NCBI RefSeq assembly: GCF_001050515.1
Contig: NZ_CAHS01000015.1
Location: 620,001-684,000, forward strand
Source: Erwinia piriflorinigrans CFBP 5888
GTDB lineage: Bacteria; Pseudomonadota; Gammaproteobacteria; Enterobacterales; Enterobacteriaceae
DNA: 64,000 nucleotides
Direction: 5' to 3'
Part shown: positions 28,187 through 37,892 of the stretch, in pieces
Numbering within the stretch: the stretch's first letter is position 1
How the letters are laid out: each line of letters starts with the position of its first letter
The notes under the pieces: generated by a model
Told to the model about the DNA's origin: nothing
The model's database searches: none
What the model saw: only the letters and a program-made list of their open reading frames with translations
Program-made: the position numbers and the translations under genes

Positions 28187-30736
28187 ATGACGATAGAAAA
28201 TGTAAGGCTGGTACAACAATGGCGCCCACAGTGGTTTAATGCGCTGCTGTTTGCGTGTTTAAGCTTTGTGCTCACCTGTTACTGCCTTGAGCTGATTAAA
28301 GTCAGTGGGCAGATCTCCCCGCTGTGGTTTTCCACCGCGCTGATGACCGTCGTTGTGTTCCGCCATCCCGCGCGCGCCCTACCCGTTCTGCTGGCTGGCT
28401 GCGTACTGGGTCTGATCGGCGCAAATATTTTCTTTAACGGCGTGTCATTTTATAGCCTGGTCTTTCCGCTGATCAACCTGATGCAGGCGCTGCTAGGTGG
28501 CGCGCTGCTGCGTTTACTGCTGGAACCTGATGCCCCACTTAACTCACTGCTTAGCTGGGTTAAAATGGTGATGGTCACCGGCCTTTTTACCTCGCTGCTC
28601 GGCGGGGTTATTGCGTGCTGGCTATTAAAATTAACCGGTCACGCTGCGCTACATTTTTATGCCACCTGGTGCGTATCTGAAGTGATTGGCATGTTGGCAT
28701 TGGGCCCGGTCGGTCTGCTGTGGCAGACGGATTATGTCCGTCGTCATCTGCGCCAGAGTGTCCTTTTGGAAACACTGCTGACGTTAATGGCCACGCTGAC
28801 TCTCTGCTGGCTGACGCTGCGCTATGCCCCTTCGCCGTTTACCTTTGTAGTGGTGATTTTATTTTACAGCGCGGTGCGCCTGCCGCGCTTTGAAGCCTTC
28901 GTTGTCTATCTGGCCACCATCTCAATGATGTCATTGATGCTGGCTTTTCAGCTGATCGCCCATGATACTTCCAGCTTACAGCAGCTCATCGCCATGCCTT
29001 GGGTGCCGTTCCTGTTAGCGCTGATCCCCAGCCATATGATGACGCTGGTGATGCACTCATTTCGCGAAGAGCGCAAACATATTTCTGAAAGTGAAACCCG
29101 TTTCCGCCACGCGATGGAATACTCGGCCATTGGTATGGCGCTGGTATCCACCAGCGGGCAGTGGATAAAGGTAAACCAGTCGCTGGCGAAACTGTTTGGC
29201 TACACCCCCGAGGAACTCTGCGGACTTACGGCCCAACAGCTTAGCCATCCGGACGATTTGGATAAAGGAGTGGCGCAAGCGCGCGCTTTGCTGGCCGGAG
29301 AGATTGAGACCTACAGTCTGGAAAAACGCTATAACCGTAGGGATGGAGAAACCGTCTGGACACTGCTGGCCGTATCGCTGGTTCGCGACAGTGAGCAGCA
29401 ACCGCTCTATTTTATCGCGCAGATCAAAGATATTACTGAGCTAAAGCGCAGCGAAAATATCAACAAACGGCTGATGGAGCGTATCACTCTCGCCAACGTA
29501 GCCGGGGGTATCGGCGTATGGGAGTGGGATATATCAACCGGGATCATGAGCTGGGATGAACGCATGCTGCAAATCTATCAGCTGCCGATAGATTCACAGG
29601 CAACCTATCAGGGCTGGGTCGACAAACTGCACCCGGCCGATCGGGAGAGGGCGATTAACACCTTCAATAATGCGATAAAGAATGCCACGTCGGTAGATGT
29701 TGAATTCCGCATACAGATCGGAAGCGGCGTGCGCCATATTCGCAGCCAGTCTAATATCCTGTGCGATGAAAAAGGCCAGGTTGAACGCATACTCGGCATC
29801 AATCAGGATATTTCTGCGGTGCGGCTACTGACCGATGCGCTGTACCAGGAAAAAGAGCGAATACATATTACGCTTGATGCCATCGGTGAGGCGGTAATCA
29901 GCACCGATGAAAAGATGCGCGTGACTTTTATGAACCCGGTGGCGGAAAAAATGAGCGGCTGGCTGCAACATCAGGCTTCAGGTAAATCGCTAAACGACAT
30001 TCTGCGTATTACCCACGGCAGCTCAAGTTCGGCGGCCGAGAACCTGTTTAGCTGCAATCTCGCCCAGCAAAAAAAATCGGATGACCTTGATGCCGGGCTG
30101 GTGCTGCATAACCGTTCCGGCAATCAGTTTGCCGTCAACTACAGCCTTTCGCCGTTGAAAACCCTGACGGGGGAAAATATCGGCAGCGTGATGGTCATTC
30201 AGGACGTCAGCGAAGCGCGTGAAATGATGAGACGCCTGAGTTACAACGCGTCCCACGATATGCTGACCCGCCTGCCCAACCGCGTCAACTTTGAGCGTCA
30301 GTTGAAACTGCTGGTCAAATCAAGCGTTGAACAGCAGCAACAGCATATGCTGGTATTTATTGACCTTGACCGTTTTAAAGCGGTGAACGATAGCGCCGGA
30401 CATGCGGCCGGCGACCGACTGCTGTGCGAAATTTCACACATCATGCAGCAGATGCTACGCGCTAATGATGTCCTCGCGCGTCTCGGGGGAGATGAGTTTG
30501 GGGTACTGCTGCCGGAGTGCTCCCCAGAAGAGGGCTGTAAGATTGTCGGCTCTGTTGTCGATGCGGTGAACAGCTATCATTTCTTGTGGGAAGGCCGTGA
30601 ACATCGTATCGGTGCCAGTGCCGGACTGACACATATCAGCGCCGATAACGCCAGCATCACCGAACTGATGGCACAGGCAGATCGTGCCTGTTATCAAGCC
30701 AAACACAGCGGGCGTGGTCAGCTCTGCGTGTATTAA
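28187..30736 (+). CDS. yegE: Membrane-anchored PAS/GGDEF diguanylate cyclase, YegE type, lacking the EAL-like tail
   Basis: 849 residues from the ATG at 28187, which has GGAG upstream and begins at the family-typical N-terminus; the frame is open 75 bases further upstream. An N-terminal MASE1 sensor domain with about eight membrane helices (residues 15-290) is followed by three PAS/PAC domains (about 305-670) and a GGDEF domain. GGDEF is at 767-771 with an RAND inhibitory I-site at 758-761, so it should make cyclic di-GMP and be feedback-inhibited. E. coli YegE is about 1105 residues and continues into a degenerate EAL domain; here the protein stops right after the GGDEF domain. Confidence 0.92.
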   Translation: MTIENVRLVQQWRPQWFNALLFACLSFVLTCYCLELIKVSGQISPLWFSTALMTVVVFRHPARALPVLLAGCVLGLIGANIFFNGVSFYSLVFPLINLMQALLGGALLRLLLEPDAPLNSLLSWVKMVMVTGLFTSLLGGVIACWLLKLTGHAALHFYATWCVSEVIGMLALGPVGLLWQTDYVRRHLRQSVLLETLLTLMATLTLCWLTLRYAPSPFTFVVVILFYSAVRLPRFEAFVVYLATISMMSLMLAFQLIAHDTSSLQQLIAMPWVPFLLALIPSHMMTLVMHSFREERKHISESETRFRHAMEYSAIGMALVSTSGQWIKVNQSLAKLFGYTPEELCGLTAQQLSHPDDLDKGVAQARALLAGEIETYSLEKRYNRRDGETVWTLLAVSLVRDSEQQPLYFIAQIKDITELKRSENINKRLMERITLANVAGGIGVWEWDISTGIMSWDERMLQIYQLPIDSQATYQGWVDKLHPADRERAINTFNNAIKNATSVDVEFRIQIGSGVRHIRSQSNILCDEKGQVERILGINQDISAVRLLTDALYQEKERIHITLDAIGEAVISTDEKMRVTFMNPVAEKMSGWLQHQASGKSLNDILRITHGSSSSAAENLFSCNLAQQKKSDDLDAGLVLHNRSGNQFAVNYSLSPLKTLTGENIGSVMVIQDVSEAREMMRRLSYNASHDMLTRLPNRVNFERQLKLLVKSSVEQQQQHMLVFIDLDRFKAVNDSAGHAAGDRLLCEISHIMQQMLRANDVLARLGGDEFGVLLPECSPEEGCKIVGSVVDAVNSYHFLWEGREHRIGASAGLTHISADNASITELMAQADRACYQAKHSGRGQLCVY

Positions 30737-30964
30737 TGCCGCCAGCAGCTCAAGGCTGGCGTCCACCAACGGGCTGTCCCTGGCAAAAGCCATCCTCCTG
30801 ACAGCCCCCATTAATCGTCACGCTCCTCTCCTTTCTCGCCAGGCATCATTGCGCTAACCGGTGGATTTTGCCGCGCTTATCGCGCAAACCGGGTGCTGCA
30901 GCTTGCGCCGCTTGCGCTCTCAAGCTAAAGTCCTCCCCTTTTTTCACACTCAGCGGAGGAAACG

Positions 30965-32317
30965 ATGTTTATCGGTTTCGACTACGGTACGGCAAACTGC
31001 TCCATTGCCATCATGGAAAACGGTGCACCCAGGCTGCTACCGTTAGAGCAGAACTCGCCCTGGTTACCTTCTATGCTGTGTGCGCCAACGCGCGATGCGG
31101 TGAGTGAATGGCTGTTCCGCCACCATCAGGTGCCGACTCCGCAGGCAGAAAATCAGGCGCTGCTGCGCCGCGCTCTGGCCTTCAACCGTGAAGAAGATAT
31201 TGACGTCCTGCCGGGCAGCGTCAAATTTGGTCTGGATTCACTGGCACAGTATATGGATGACCCGGAAGAGGTGTGGTTTGTTAAATCACCTAAATCCTTC
31301 CTTGGTGCCAGCGGCCTGAAGCCACAGCAGGTGGCCTTTTTTGAAGACCTGGTCTGCGCCATGATGCTGCATATTCGTCAGACGGCAGAAAGTACTCTAC
31401 GCCAAAACGTCACCCAGGCGGTGATTGGTCGCCCGGTCAACTTCCAGGGGCTGGGAGGCGATGAGGCCAACCGCCAGGCGGAAGGCATTCTGGCACGCGC
31501 CGCCAACCGTGCCGGTTTTAAGGAAGTCATTTTCCAGTTCGAGCCGGTAGCGGCGGGGCTAGAGTTTGAAGCGACGCTGAATAAAGAGACCCGCGTACTG
31601 GTGGTCGATATCGGCGGCGGAACCACCGACTGTTCCATGTTGCTGATGGGCCCGCAGTGGCAGGACAAAGTTGACCGCGCCGACAGCCTGCTTGGGCACA
31701 GCGGCTGCCGCGTCGGCGGTAACGATTTGGATATCATGCTGGCGTTTAAGGAGCTGATGCCGCTGCTCGGTCTCGGCGGTGAAACGGTCAAAGGCACCGG
31801 GCTACCGGCCCTGCCGTGGTGGAATGCCGTGGCGATCAACGATGTTCCGGCACAAAGCGACTTCTATGCCACCGCGTCGCGCAAACTGTTACAGGATTTG
31901 ATCCGCGATGCCGCCGAACCGCAGAAAGTGCAGCGACTGCTGAAAGTATGGCAACAACGTCTCGGCTACCGCCTGGTACGCTCGGCAGAAGAGAGCAAAA
32001 TCGCCCTGTCACAACGTGACGAGGTGCTGACCAGGCTGGACTTTATCGATAGTGGGCTGGAAACCGGTATTCGCGTCGCGGGGCTTGAGGCGGCTATCAG
32101 CCAGCCTCTGGAGCGTATCCAGGAGCAGGTGACTCTGGCGTTGAACACCAGCGGCACCCGTCCGGATGTCGTTTACCTGACCGGTGGCAGCGCCAAATCT
32201 CCGGTGCTGCGTGCGGCGCTGCAACAGCAGCTGCCGGATATTCCGTTAGCCAGCGGCGACGACTTCGGATCGGTGACCGCCGGTCTGGCGCGCTGGGCAC
32301 AGGTGATGTTCAGATGA
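30965..32317 (+). CDS. yegD: Hsp70-family actin-like ATPase YegD
   Basis: 450 residues, the length of E. coli YegD. It has the actin/Hsp70 nucleotide-binding fold: phosphate-1 motif FIGFDYGTANCSIAI at the start, phosphate-2 motif VLVVDIGGGTTDCSM near residue 210 and adenosine motif VVYLTGGSAKSPVLRAAL near 400. The substrate-binding domain of DnaK is absent, as in all YegD proteins. Its client is unknown. A GGAGG-type ribosome site lies just before the ATG. Confidence 0.94.
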   Translation: MFIGFDYGTANCSIAIMENGAPRLLPLEQNSPWLPSMLCAPTRDAVSEWLFRHHQVPTPQAENQALLRRALAFNREEDIDVLPGSVKFGLDSLAQYMDDPEEVWFVKSPKSFLGASGLKPQQVAFFEDLVCAMMLHIRQTAESTLRQNVTQAVIGRPVNFQGLGGDEANRQAEGILARAANRAGFKEVIFQFEPVAAGLEFEATLNKETRVLVVDIGGGTTDCSMLLMGPQWQDKVDRADSLLGHSGCRVGGNDLDIMLAFKELMPLLGLGGETVKGTGLPALPWWNAVAINDVPAQSDFYATASRKLLQDLIRDAAEPQKVQRLLKVWQQRLGYRLVRSAEESKIALSQRDEVLTRLDFIDSGLETGIRVAGLEAAISQPLERIQEQVTLALNTSGTRPDVVYLTGGSAKSPVLRAALQQQLPDIPLASGDDFGSVTAGLARWAQVMFR

Positions 32318-32325
32318 TGCTGCAC

Positions 32326-32349
32326 GGGCGGCCTTCACTGCGGCCGCCC
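32326..32349. terminator. Convergent hairpin yegD / aldo-keto reductase
   Basis: A perfect 8-bp stem GGGCGGCC/GGCCGCCC with an 8-base loop lies in the 40-base gap between the two convergent genes. It has no strong T-tract on either side. Confidence 0.55.
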
Positions 32350-32357
32350 AAAGCCAT

Positions 32358-33320
32358 TTAATAGCGACTCACTTCCGACAGTAGACGCAGCTCGTCATCA
32401 TTCAGTTTCAGCCCGGTCGCCTTCGCCAGCTCATCCACCTGGGCCAGCGAGGTGGCGCTAACGATAGGCGCGGTGATCCCCGGACGCGCAATCTGCCATG
32501 CCAGCGCAACCTGGGTCGGCGATGCGTGATGCGCTTCGGCTACCTGCACTAACGCATCAACAATTTTCAGCCCGCGTTCATTCAGGTATTTATCGACCAC
32601 CCCCTGACCACGGGCACTCTTCGCGGCATCCTCTTTACTGCGATATTTACCGCTCAGGAAACCGCTGGCGAGGGAGTAGTAGTTAATCACCCCCAGCCCA
32701 TGTTCCCGTGCCACCTGCTCCAGACCACTCTCATAACCGGCTCGATCGTAGAGATTATATTCAGGCTGCAAAGTTTCATAACGCGCCAGCCCACTATCGG
32801 CACTGAGCTTCAGCGCCTCTGTCAGGCGCGCAGCCGAGTAGTTAGAAGCGCCGATAGCGCGCACTTTACCCTCTTTAATCAGCGCATCAAACGCGCTTAA
32901 AGACTCCTGCAACGGCGTATCTTCATCGTCACGGTGCGCCTGGTACAGGTCGATATAGTCAGTTTGCAGGCGCTTGAGTGACGCTTCCACCGCCTGACGA
33001 ATGTATTTCGCCGCCAGTCCGGTTTTACCGTTACCCAAATCCATACCGACTTTGGTGGCGAGGACAATCTTATCGCGCTTACCGCTGTGCTTTAACCAGT
33101 TACCGATTATCGTTTCTGACTCGCCCCCTTCATTGCCCGGCGCCCAGCGCGAATAGACATCAGCCGTGTCGATAAAATTCAACCCTTTTTCCAGCAGCGC
33201 GTCGAGCAGGGAAAACGACGTTTTTTCGTCGATAGTCCAGCCAAACACATTGCCACCAAAGGTCAACCTGGGTACCCGAATGGCGGAACGACCCAGTTGA
33301 CGTAGTTCTGAATGACTCAT
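32358..33320 (-). CDS. Aldo/keto reductase
   Basis: 320 residues from the ATG at 33320, which has AGGAG seven bases upstream; another ATG at 33323 and an upstream open stretch to 33392 are less likely. It has a TIM-barrel AKR fold with the catalytic tetrad visible as D and Y in DTADVYSRW, K in LATKVG and H in YQAHRDDEDTP, and an NADPH-binding tail. It belongs to the broad group of YajO/YdjG-like reductases of small aldehydes; the substrate is not predictable. It diverges from mdtA. Confidence 0.9.
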   Translation of the reverse strand: MSHSELRQLGRSAIRVPRLTFGGNVFGWTIDEKTSFSLLDALLEKGLNFIDTADVYSRWAPGNEGGESETIIGNWLKHSGKRDKIVLATKVGMDLGNGKTGLAAKYIRQAVEASLKRLQTDYIDLYQAHRDDEDTPLQESLSAFDALIKEGKVRAIGASNYSAARLTEALKLSADSGLARYETLQPEYNLYDRAGYESGLEQVAREHGLGVINYYSLASGFLSGKYRSKEDAAKSARGQGVVDKYLNERGLKIVDALVQVAEAHHASPTQVALAWQIARPGITAPIVSATSLAQVDELAKATGLKLNDDELRLLSEVSRY

Positions 33321-33419
33321 CATGATTCTCCTGATTAGCAGTCGATAGCGCAGTTGATAAGTCTGGCAAATATCGATGAGTATGTTGGACAATTTGTAGC
33401 AAACTATTTGCAGAACTTG

Positions 33420-33440
33420 AATTTTCTCTGCGCGACAGTC
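33420..33440 (+). promoter_or_regulatory. Possible BaeR site upstream of mdtA
   Basis: The stretch TTTTCTCTGCGCGACAG partly resembles the E. coli BaeR motif TTTTTCTCCATNATTGGC and lies about 130 bases before mdtA. Agreement is confined to the first half, so this is a weak call. Confidence 0.25.
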
Positions 33441-33567
33441 GCTAACTAACCCGATATTCTTAATTTTTTCATTTTTCAGCGCCTGAAATTCGCTATTCTA
33501 CTTCGATTCGGGATACTGGTTTGTCCCGCCCGGACTTCGCTTTCGTTTCACGGAGAGAAAACACAGC

Positions 33568-34773
33568 ATGAATATACCCCGCCGATTTCCGCTTATTGCC
33601 CTGACGATCGTCACCGTATTGGCCGTTGCCGCAATTTACGTGTGGCACAGCCATAGTACGTCCTCAACGGCACACGGCCAGCAGGGTGCAAAAAACCGTC
33701 GAGGCGATGCCCTGCCGCCGGTGCAGGCGGCTAATGCCGTGCGTCAAAGCGTGCCGCAGTATCTCTCCGGGCTGGGCACCGTCACCGCTGCCAATACCGT
33801 GACGCTCCGCAGCCGGGTCGATGGCGACCTGATTGCTCTGCATTTTAGCGAAGGCGAAGAGGTTGAAGCCGGACAGTTACTGGCGGAGATCGACCCGCGC
33901 CCGTATGAGGTGGCATTGATGCAGGCCGAGGGACAGCTGGCAAAAGATCGGGCAACGCTGGCCAATGCACGCCGCGACCTTGCACGCTATGAAAAGCTGG
34001 CGCAAACCCATCTGGTATCCGCCCAAGAGCTGGACACCCAGCGCGCAAGCGTAAGTGAAACGCTGGGAACGATTAAGGCTGATGAAGGCAGCGTGGCGAG
34101 CGCCAAACTCAATCTTAGCTACAGCCGCGTCACAGCCCCGATAGCGGGCCGGGTTGGCCTGAAGCAGGTCGATGTCGGCAACTATGTCAGCAGCGGCGAT
34201 ACCAACGGCATTGTGGTGATTGCCCAGACTCATCCTATCGATCTGGTCTTCAGCCTGCCGGAAAGCAATATTGCCAGCATCCTTAGCGCGCAAAAAAACG
34301 GCAAGCTGCCGGTAGAAGCCTGGGATCGCAGTAACAAAACCTTGCTGACGCAGGGCATGTTGCTCAGCATGGACAACCAGATAGACAGCACCACCGGTAC
34401 CGTCAAGCTGAAAGCGCGCTTTGATAATCAGGACGACAGCCTGTTTCCCAACCAGTTTGTTAACGCCCGGCTGAAGATTGGCACGCTGGAAAATGCCATT
34501 GTTATCCCGGCAGCCGCATTGCAGATGGGCAACGAAGGCAGCTTTGTTTGGGTGATTAACAGCGATGATAAGGTCAGCAAAAAAATCGTGGCGCCCGGCC
34601 TCCAGGATAGCGAAAAAGTGGTGATCGGTGCCGGTCTGGAAGCCGGTGAGAAAGTGGTGACCGACGGTATTGACCGCCTGACCGATGGTGCGAAGGTGGA
34701 AGTGGTGCCCGCGCAGGCCACGCCGCTCACCTCCGGCAAAATTATCCAACCCGCGAAAGGAGCCAGCGACTGA
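33568..34773 (+). CDS. mdtA: Multidrug efflux periplasmic adaptor MdtA
   Basis: 401 residues (E. coli 415). It has an N-terminal membrane anchor (residues 7-27), then the HlyD-type adaptor: lipoyl half motifs ([25 protein letters not shown]), an alpha-hairpin (about 115-170) and beta-barrel domains. It bridges the MdtBC pump to TolC for export of bile salts, novobiocin and similar compounds. The stop codon overlaps the mdtB start region, and the operon continues mdtB-mdtC-baeS-baeR. A ribosome site (GGAGAG) precedes the ATG. Confidence 0.96.
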   Translation: MNIPRRFPLIALTIVTVLAVAAIYVWHSHSTSSTAHGQQGAKNRRGDALPPVQAANAVRQSVPQYLSGLGTVTAANTVTLRSRVDGDLIALHFSEGEEVEAGQLLAEIDPRPYEVALMQAEGQLAKDRATLANARRDLARYEKLAQTHLVSAQELDTQRASVSETLGTIKADEGSVASAKLNLSYSRVTAPIAGRVGLKQVDVGNYVSSGDTNGIVVIAQTHPIDLVFSLPESNIASILSAQKNGKLPVEAWDRSNKTLLTQGMLLSMDNQIDSTTGTVKLKARFDNQDDSLFPNQFVNARLKIGTLENAIVIPAAALQMGNEGSFVWVINSDDKVSKKIVAPGLQDSEKVVIGAGLEAGEKVVTDGIDRLTDGAKVEVVPAQATPLTSGKIIQPAKGASD

Positions 34774-37700
34774 TGCAGGTCATGCCTCCAACGCCCGGCG
34801 GCGGGCCATCCCGCCAGTTTATTTTGCGCCCGGTCGCCACCACACTGTTGATGATCGCCATTTTACTGGCCGGGATCATGGGCTATCGCGCCCTGCCGGT
34901 TTCCGCCCTGCCGGAAGTGGACTATCCCACCATCCAGGTGGTCACGCTCTATCCGGGTGCCAGCCCGGACGTAGTGACCTCGGCAATTACCGCCCCGCTG
35001 GAACGCCAGTTCGGGCAGATGTCCGGTCTGAAACAGATGGCCTCACAAAGCTCGGGGGGCGCTTCGGTGGTCAACCTGCAATTCCAGCTGGCATTACCGC
35101 TGGATGTTGCCGAGCAGGAAGTGCAGGCGGCGATTAACGCCGCCACTAACCTGCTGCCCGCCGATCTGCCTAACCCGCCGGTTTACAGCAAGGTGAACCC
35201 GGCCGATCCGCCGATTATGACCCTGGCCGTCACCACCACCAGTATGCCGATGACGCAGGTTACCGATATGGTAGAAACCCGCGTGGCGCAAAAAATTTCC
35301 CAGGTCTCCGGCGTCGGTCTGGTCACCCTTTCCGGCGGGCAACGCCCGGCGGTGCGGGTGAAACTTAACGCACAGGCGCTGGCCGCGCTGGGCATCACCA
35401 GCGAAACGGTGCGCAGCGCGATTAGCAGTGCCAACGTCAATTCGGCGAAAGGCAGCCTTGATGGCCCCGACCGCTCGATTACTCTCTCTGCCAACGATCA
35501 GATCAAAACCGTCGAAGGCTACCGCCAGCTGATTATCAGCTATCAAAACGGCGCACCGGTTCGTCTCGGCGACGTGGCAACGGTGGAACAGGGGGCAGAA
35601 AACAGCTGGCTCGGGGCCTGGGCCAACCGCCAGCCGGCCATCGTGCTGAACGTGCAACGCCAGCCGGGAGCCAATATTATTGAAACCGCCGATAATATTC
35701 GCCGCATGCTGCCGTCACTGACCGCCTCGCTGCCGAAATCAGTAGACGTTCAGCTGTTGAGCGACCGCACCACCAATATCCGCGCCTCGGTAGATGACGT
35801 GCAGTTCGAGCTGCTCCTGGCGCTGGCGCTGGTGGTGATGATTATCTATCTGTTTCTGCGCAACGCGGCGGCCACCCTGATCCCAGCCGTAGCGGTGCCT
35901 CTGTCGCTGATCGGCACCTTTGCCGCAATGTATTTTCTCGGCTTCTCAATTAACAACCTGACGCTGATGGCACTGACTATTGCCACAGGTTTCGTCGTCG
36001 ATGACGCCATCGTGGTGGTGGAAAATATCTCGCGCTATATTGAAAAAGGCGAAAAGCCGCTGACGGCGGCGCTAAAAGGGGCGGGTGAAATCGGTTTCAC
36101 CATTATATCCCTCACCTTCTCACTGATTGCGGTGCTGATCCCGCTGCTGTTTATGGGCGATATCGTTGGCCGCCTGTTCCGTGAATTTGCTCTCACCCTT
36201 GCCGTGGCCATCCTGATCTCGGCCGTTGTCTCCCTGACGCTGACGCCGATGATGTGTGCGCGACTGTTGAACGCCGAGTCTCTGCGTCAGAAAAATCGTT
36301 TCTCGCGCGCCAGCGAAGCGCTGTTTGATCGCATCATTGCTGGCTATGGTCGCCTGTTGCAACGGGTGCTGAACCATCCCTGGCTGACGCTCGGCGTGGC
36401 GCTCAGCACGATGGCGATCGCCGTGTTGCTGTGGGTTGCGATCCCAAAAGGCTTCTTCCCGTTGCAGGATAACGGCATTATTCAGGGGACGGTACAGGCT
36501 CCACAATCGGTTTCATACGCCAGTATGGCGCAGCGCCAGCAAGCGGTGGCCTCGGTGATTATGAAAGATCCGGCGGTACAAAGCCTGGCCTCCTTTGTTG
36601 GCGTCGACGGCAGCAACCAGGCGATCAATAGCGGCCGACTGCAAATCAATCTGAAGCCGCTGGACGAACGCGCCGACCGTATCCCTGAGGTGATAGCCCG
36701 CCTGCAACAGCAGGTTGCACAGCTGCCTGGCGTCACGCTCTATCTGCAACCGGTGCAGGATCTGACCATTGATACCCAGGCCAGCCGCACCCAGTACCAG
36801 TTCACCTTACAGGCAGGTTCGCTTGATGCCCTCAGCCTGTGGGTGCCTAAGTTGCTGACCTCGCTGCACGCCTTGCCTGAAATACGCGACGTCAGTAGCG
36901 ACTGGCAGGATCAGGGGCTGGAAGCCTATATTCGCGTTGACCGTGACAATGCCAGCCGCCTCGGTATTTCACTGGCCGACGTGGACAACGCGCTTTACAA
37001 CGCGTTCGGTCAACGGCTGGTATCGACCATTTATACCCAAGCTAACCAGTATCGCGTGGTACTGGAGCACGATACGGCGGCCACGCCTGGGCTGGCGGCG
37101 CTACAGAGCATCCGCCTGAAGAGCAGCGACGGCGGTAGCGTTCCGCTCGGAGCCATTGCCAGCGTCGAACAGCGTCATGGCGCATTGAGCATTAATCACC
37201 TCGACCAGTTTCCGTCCACCAGCTTTTCATTTAACGTGAGCGACAACTATTCGCTGGAACAGGCGGTGAATGCCATCAGCACGGCGCAGCAGGAGCTGGC
37301 GATGCCTGCGGATATCATCACCCAGTTCCAGGGCAGCACCCTCGCCTTTCAGGCAGCGCTTTCCAATACTGTGTGGCTGATCGTTGCCGCTATTGTGGCG
37401 ATGTATATTGTGCTCGGCGTGCTGTATGAAAGCTTTATTCATCCGGTCACTATTCTTTCTACTTTACCCACCGCTGGCGTCGGTGCCCTGCTGGCGCTGA
37501 TGATAAGCGGCAGCGAGCTGGACGTGATCGCCATTATCGGCATTATTTTGCTGATTGGCATCGTGAAGAAGAACGCCATCATGATGATTGACTTCGCGCT
37601 GGCCGCCGAGCGTGAACAGGGGATGACGCCGTATGAAGCCATTTATCAGGCCTGCCTGCTGCGCTTCCGTCCGATTCTGATGACCACCCTGGCGGCACTG

Positions 37701-37892
37701 TTTGGCGCACTGCCGTTGATGCTGAGCCAAGGCGTCGGTGCCGAGCTACGTCGTCCACTTGGCACCGCAATGGTTGGCGGACTGGTGGTCAGTCAGATAC
37801 TGACGCTGTTTACCACGCCGGTGATTTATCTGCTGTTCGATCGCCTGGCTCATGCCATCCGCCGTCGACCGGTCGCGCGGGAGGCTGAGTGA
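34773..37892 (+). CDS. mdtB: RND multidrug efflux transporter MdtB
   Basis: 1039 residues (E. coli 1040). It is an RND pump subunit with twelve membrane helices, two large periplasmic loops, and the helix-4 proton-relay motif [19 protein letters not shown]. The N-terminus is [41 protein letters not shown]. MdtB forms a heterotrimer with MdtC (two B to one C). Its last bases overlap the GTG start of mdtC. Confidence 0.97.
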   Translation: MQVMPPTPGGGPSRQFILRPVATTLLMIAILLAGIMGYRALPVSALPEVDYPTIQVVTLYPGASPDVVTSAITAPLERQFGQMSGLKQMASQSSGGASVVNLQFQLALPLDVAEQEVQAAINAATNLLPADLPNPPVYSKVNPADPPIMTLAVTTTSMPMTQVTDMVETRVAQKISQVSGVGLVTLSGGQRPAVRVKLNAQALAALGITSETVRSAISSANVNSAKGSLDGPDRSITLSANDQIKTVEGYRQLIISYQNGAPVRLGDVATVEQGAENSWLGAWANRQPAIVLNVQRQPGANIIETADNIRRMLPSLTASLPKSVDVQLLSDRTTNIRASVDDVQFELLLALALVVMIIYLFLRNAAATLIPAVAVPLSLIGTFAAMYFLGFSINNLTLMALTIATGFVVDDAIVVVENISRYIEKGEKPLTAALKGAGEIGFTIISLTFSLIAVLIPLLFMGDIVGRLFREFALTLAVAILISAVVSLTLTPMMCARLLNAESLRQKNRFSRASEALFDRIIAGYGRLLQRVLNHPWLTLGVALSTMAIAVLLWVAIPKGFFPLQDNGIIQGTVQAPQSVSYASMAQRQQAVASVIMKDPAVQSLASFVGVDGSNQAINSGRLQINLKPLDERADRIPEVIARLQQQVAQLPGVTLYLQPVQDLTIDTQASRTQYQFTLQAGSLDALSLWVPKLLTSLHALPEIRDVSSDWQDQGLEAYIRVDRDNASRLGISLADVDNALYNAFGQRLVSTIYTQANQYRVVLEHDTAATPGLAALQSIRLKSSDGGSVPLGAIASVEQRHGALSINHLDQFPSTSFSFNVSDNYSLEQAVNAISTAQQELAMPADIITQFQGSTLAFQAALSNTVWLIVAAIVAMYIVLGVLYESFIHPVTILSTLPTAGVGALLALMISGSELDVIAIIGIILLIGIVKKNAIMMIDFALAAEREQGMTPYEAIYQACLLRFRPILMTTLAALFGALPLMLSQGVGAELRRPLGTAMVGGLVVSQILTLFTTPVIYLLFDRLAHAIRRRPVAREAE

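Noticed and set aside
31378-31839. 153-residue antisense frame in yegD
   Set aside because: Proline/serine-rich shadow of a GC-rich gene.
34685-35137. 150-residue frame across the mdtA-mdtB junction
   Set aside because: Overlaps two certain genes in another frame and has arginine/glycine shadow composition.
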